NCBI RefSeq assembly: GCF_019195435.1
Contig: NZ_CP078069.1
Coordinates: 2,728,001-2,792,000 of the forward strand
Origin: Comamonas sp. NLF-1-9
GTDB taxonomy: Bacteria; Pseudomonadota; Gammaproteobacteria; Burkholderiales; Burkholderiaceae_C
Length of the DNA: 64,000 nucleotides
Direction: 5' to 3'
The notes under the pieces were generated by a model. It searched no databases. It saw only the letters and a list, made by a program, of their open reading frames with translations, and was not told the origin of the DNA. A program made the position numbers and the translations under genes. Numbering within the stretch: position 1 is the stretch's first letter; each line of letters begins with the position of its first letter. Shown in pieces: positions 62,552-64,000 of this stretch.

Positions 62552-64000
62552 ATGTACGCAGCCTATTTCGGCCTGGAGCAGCTGCCCTTCTCCATCGCGC
62601 CCGATCCGCGCTATCTCTTTCTGAGCGAGCGCCACCGGGAGGCGCTGGCGCACCTGCTCTATGGGCTGGACGGCGGCGGCGGCTTCGTGCTGCTCACCGG
62701 CGAAGTGGGCGCGGGCAAGACCACGGTCTGCCGCGGCTTTCTGCAGCAGATGCCCGCACACTGCTGCGCCGCCTACATCTTCAACCCCAAGCTCAGCGCC
62801 GAGGAGCTGCTGGCCACGGTGTGCGACGAGTTCGGCGTGGCGCTGCCCGACAACCGGCGCGGCCCGCCCAGCATCAAGCAGTGCGTGGATGCGCTCAACG
62901 CCTGGCTGCTGGCCCAGCACGCGGCGGGCAAGAGCTGCGTGCTGGTGATCGACGAGGCGCAAAGCCTGTCCGGCGACGTGCTCGAGCAACTGCGCCTGCT
63001 CACCAACCTGGAAACCGACGAGAAGAAGCTGCTGCAGATCATCCTGATCGGCCAGCCCGAGCTGCGCGCGCTGGTGGCGCGGCCCGAGCTCACGCAGCTC
63101 GCGCAGCGCGTGATCGCGCGCTACCACCTGGGCGCGCTGAGCAAGGGGGAAACCGCGCAATACGTCGCCCACCGCCTGGCCGTCGCCGGCTGGCAGGGGC
63201 CGCTGCCATTTGCCCCGGCGGCGCTGGCGCGCGTGCATGCGCTCTCGGGCGGCGTGCCCCGGCGCATCAACCTGCTGTGCGACCGCGCCCTGCTTGCGGC
63301 CTATGCGGCCGGGCACAAGCAGGTGGATGCGCGCCGCGTGAGCGCCGCCGCGCGCGAGGTGTTTGCGCACGCCGCACAGCCCGGCGCGCCGCGCCGCTGG
63401 CCGCTGGCGCTGGCCGGGCTTGCGGGGGGCGTTCTGCTGACCGGCGCGGCGCTGGCGCTGTCTGGCCACTGGCCCTGGCGCAGCAGCACGCCCCGCGCGG
63501 CGAGCGCGCCCGTGGCAGCACCTGCGGCCAGTGCGCAAGCCGGCGCAGCCGGCGCGCCCACAGCGCCCGCGGCGGACGAAAGCGCGCTCTGGCGCCGCCT
63601 GGCCTCGCTCTGGGGCGCGCAGCTGCCCGAAGGCGCCTTGCCCTGCGCCGGGGCGCTGCCGGGCGAGCTCGCCTGCTGGAGCACCACGCAGGGCGACGAG
63701 GCACTGCTGCGCCAGCTTGACCGCCCGGTGCTGCTGCGCCTGCAAGGCCCGGCCGCGCCCACCGGCTTTGCGCTGCTGCGGGCGCTGCACGAGGGCCGTG
63801 CCGAACTGCTGGACGCGCGCGGGCAGGCGAGCGAGCAGCCCTGGAGCGAACTGGCCGCCGCCTGGAGCGGCGCCGCCTTCACGCTGTGGCGCAGCCCGCC
63901 GGGGCTGGACGCGGCTGGCGTGGACATTGCCGCAACCGAAGCGGGCAGCCAGTGGCTGGCCGCGCAACTGGATCGCGCCGGCATGGCCGCTGCGCCGGCG
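62552..64000 (+). CDS. ExeA/GspA-like AAA ATPase, 3' end outside window
   Basis: A protein of at least 483 residues (open to the window end). It starts MYAAYFGLEQLPFSIAPDPRYLFLS, the usual ExeA/GspA opening. Walker A GEVGAGKTT is near 48-56 and Walker B VLVIDEAQS near 131-139, with sensor GGVPRRINLLCDRAL near 234-248 of an AAA domain. One membrane helix follows (about 290-310), then an Ala-rich linker and a periplasmic part. In type II secretion GspA, with GspB, helps place the secretin across peptidoglycan. ATG 62552 is the start. The region is divergent from the synthetase operon with about 160 bases between starts. Confidence 0.9.
   Translation, partial: MYAAYFGLEQLPFSIAPDPRYLFLSERHREALAHLLYGLDGGGGFVLLTGEVGAGKTTVCRGFLQQMPAHCCAAYIFNPKLSAEELLATVCDEFGVALPDNRRGPPSIKQCVDALNAWLLAQHAAGKSCVLVIDEAQSLSGDVLEQLRLLTNLETDEKKLLQIILIGQPELRALVARPELTQLAQRVIARYHLGALSKGETAQYVAHRLAVAGWQGPLPFAPAALARVHALSGGVPRRINLLCDRALLAAYAAGHKQVDARRVSAAAREVFAHAAQPGAPRRWPLALAGLAGGVLLTGAALALSGHWPWRSSTPRAASAPVAAPAASAQAGAAGAPTAPAADESALWRRLASLWGAQLPEGALPCAGALPGELACWSTTQGDEALLRQLDRPVLLRLQGPAAPTGFALLRALHEGRAELLDARGQASEQPWSELAAAWSGAAFTLWRSPPGLDAAGVDIAATEAGSQWLAAQLDRAGMAAAPA

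Overview
The window is about 64 kb of very GC-rich chromosome with densely packed genes, short gaps and frequent ATGA stop/start overlaps. The gene families (DUF1840, DUF3567, DUF2868 plus DUF3482 GTPase, DUF3108, NnrS, class II ribonucleotide reductase, PilT-cNMP-PilU) and a scattered hairpin repeat point to a betaproteobacterium, most likely Comamonadaceae. That placement is inferred from gene content and was not checked by a search. I see no prophage, insertion sequence, CRISPR array or rRNA. There is one tRNA.

Layout. 1-2.7 kb: an NtrY-like kinase (cut by the window edge), an NtrX-like regulator without the sigma-54 ATPase domain, a terminator and tRNA-Phe. 2.9-7 kb: cyoABCD quinol oxidase. 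7-12.2 kb (minus): a Tat-exported molybdenum hydroxylase in which the [2Fe-2S] and molybdopterin parts are one chain, with a FAD/4Fe-4S subunit and a formate-dehydrogenase-type cytochrome b. 12.6-14 kb: AlkA and a UPF0016 Mn/Ca exporter behind a yybP-ykoY manganese riboswitch. 14-19.7 kb: a small cytochrome d1-like propeller protein, the DUF2868/DUF3482 pair, a class V aminotransferase and YggS. 19.8-22.7 kb: pilT, a cyclic-nucleotide-binding protein and pilU. 22.7-31 kb: a HIBADH-family dehydrogenase, a BON lipoprotein, PldA, a Rep/UvrD helicase, an AEC transporter and PriA. 31-37.5 kb (minus): hemE and a probable copper locus (DUF2946, TonB receptor, YcnI, CopC-CopD fusion). 37.6-41 kb: transglutaminase, acyl-CoA-binding protein, a zinc aminopeptidase lipoprotein, Tag, a 56-residue basic protein and DUF1840.

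41-54 kb: a B12-dependent ribonucleotide reductase behind an unusually well-paired RNA leader, NnrS, DUF3567, DUF3108, a fumarylacetoacetase relative that has lost its metal motif, a PAS protein, a MASE1-GGDEF cyclase, tgt, a universal stress protein, a chemoreceptor and an unknown protein. 53.9-62.4 kb (minus): one operon with an acyl-CoA synthetase, a complete Liv-type ABC importer and a PaaK-like ligase. 62.55 kb to the end: an ExeA/GspA-like ATPase cut by the window edge.

The best leads are the nested stem structure before the ribonucleotide reductase (41171-41269), the fused exported molybdenum hydroxylase, and a hairpin repeat of about 50 bp present in at least eight places, five of them translated in frame inside genes.
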